Origin: JAPLGZ01 sp038318235
Lineage (GTDB): Bacteria; Chloroflexota; Anaerolineae; Caldilineales; Caldilineaceae
DNA length: 5,477 nt
Direction: 5' to 3'
Assembly: GCA_038318235.1 (NCBI GenBank)
Contig: JBBQBY010000470.1
Location: 1 to 5,477, forward strand
Shown here: positions 4,893-5,477 of the stretch, piece after piece
Position numbering within the stretch: position 1 is the first letter of the stretch
Layout of the letters: every line of letters starts with the position of its first letter
Notes under the pieces: generated by a model
Told to the model about the DNA's origin: nothing
Databases searched by the model: none
What the model saw: the letters and a program-made list of their open reading frames with translations, nothing else
Position numbers and translations under genes: made by a program

Positions 4893-5477
4893 TTACATCA
4901 CGCTCGTCAACATCTGCGTTTGGCCAGTCTCCATAGCCAGGCGCGCCAGTTCGATAATCTCGACCACATGGCGCGCCTGTTCACCGGCATTGCGGGGAGC
5001 GCGGTCTTCATGAATCGCATCTACCAGTTCCATAATATCGCAGTAAACATGCGGCTCTTCGATGGTCAGATGTCCACCTTTTAGATAGGGTTGATCGCCC
5101 AGTTTGGCCGTATAGGTACGGGTCTCCTTGTTGCGCACTTCAAACTGGGTGGGGTAACCGCTTGCACCATCCACGTCTAGCGTTTCTAAGGCGCCGCCAG
5201 TGCCGTAGAGCCCCAGCCCGCCCCAGGGAATGCGGCTGCTGCCCGCGCCATTTGAACCGATCGCTGTTACCAGCGCGCCGGACACAAATTCCATCAATAC
5301 GAGATTATTATCATTGACTTGGATTGGCATTGCCTGACCTTTCCAGGTGAGCGTCTCGGAGGTTTTGTTACCGAGCGCCGTCACCCGCCGCACGGGGCCG
5401 AGCAGGCTGGTCGCCAATTGCAGCGAATAGACCGTCACATCCGGCAAGGGACCAGCGCCGGCGCGATAATACCAGGC
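4893..5477 (-). CDS. Gfo/Idh/MocA-family oxidoreductase, C-terminal part
   Basis: This is the last 194 residues of an NAD(P)-dependent oxidoreductase of the Gfo/Idh/MocA family, which acts on sugars, inositols and related polyols; full-length members are about 330-400 residues. The frame is open to the window edge, so the Rossmann domain with the cofactor site and the EKP motif lies outside. What is visible is the substrate-binding and oligomerisation domain. It has the loop AGAGPLPDVTVYSLQ (6-20), a beta-sheet region (about 50-135), and the usual closing helices EPHVYCDIMELVDAI (141-155) and GEQARHVVEII (165-175), ending in ETGQTQML. In many members the loop reads D-x-x-x-H with a catalytic histidine. 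Here it is DVTVY (13-17), with tyrosine in that place, as I recall for glucose-fructose-oxidoreductase-like members. It reads in the same direction as the transporter, 434 bases upstream, and may process the imported compound. The substrate is unknown. Confidence 0.92.
   Translation of the reverse strand, partial: AWYYRAGAGPLPDVTVYSLQLATSLLGPVRRVTALGNKTSETLTWKGQAMPIQVNDNNLVLMEFVSGALVTAIGSNGAGSSRIPWGGLGLYGTGGALETLDVDGASGYPTQFEVRNKETRTYTAKLGDQPYLKGGHLTIEEPHVYCDIMELVDAIHEDRAPRNAGEQARHVVEIIELARLAMETGQTQMLTSVM

Noticed and set aside
4580..4936. Plus-strand open frame of 118 codons across the inverted repeats
   Set aside because: It covers the promoter-proximal palindromes and runs into the oxidoreductase end on the opposite strand, and no protein family features are visible.

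Overview
The window looks like part of a bacterial chromosome from a heterotroph with roughly balanced base composition. The substrate-binding protein has a Tat-type lipoprotein leader (SRRQFL, then LAAC followed by an Ala/Ser/Pro/Gly linker). That leader, together with a carbohydrate transporter, a Gfo/Idh oxidoreductase and a HisD-like dehydrogenase, is a combination I associate with Chloroflexota (Anaerolineae-like). This assignment is an inference from style and is not proven by the sequence.

Layout. Positions 2-670 (+) hold the C-terminal half of a histidinol-dehydrogenase-family enzyme. Its active-site residues are intact, but its C-terminal signature resembles the HpsN-like (sulfopropanediol dehydrogenase) branch more than biosynthetic HisD. 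A 504-base gene-free stretch follows, with two GC-rich inverted-repeat structures (720-834), about 280 bases in which I see nothing convincing, and a strong terminator hairpin (1119-1151). All remaining genes lie on the minus strand and are read right to left: the C-terminal part of a Gfo/Idh/MocA oxidoreductase (4893-5477, running off the window), a 434-base gap, then a CUT1-type sugar ABC transporter. The transporter order is MalF/UgpA-like permease (3514-4458), MalG/UgpE-like permease (2623-3507), and Tat lipoprotein substrate-binding protein (1175-2575).

How they work together. The lipoprotein would capture a sugar or sugar derivative outside the membrane and pass it to the two-permease channel. 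No ATPase gene is visible, so the ATPase is probably encoded elsewhere, as is common for CUT1 systems that share an MsmK/UgpC-type subunit. The oxidoreductase, and possibly the HisD-like alcohol dehydrogenase, would act on the imported compound or its breakdown products. The substrate cannot be read from this window.

Regulation. A near-consensus sigma-70 promoter (TTGACA, 18 bases, TATGAT) sits about 100 bases before the first permease gene, so the three transporter genes can be transcribed separately from the oxidoreductase. Upstream of it lies an unusual cluster of palindromes and inverted repeats built around TTCCGG (4671-4847), the least explained structure in the window. I found no CRISPR array, tRNA, rRNA, insertion sequence or clearly new multi-gene system.
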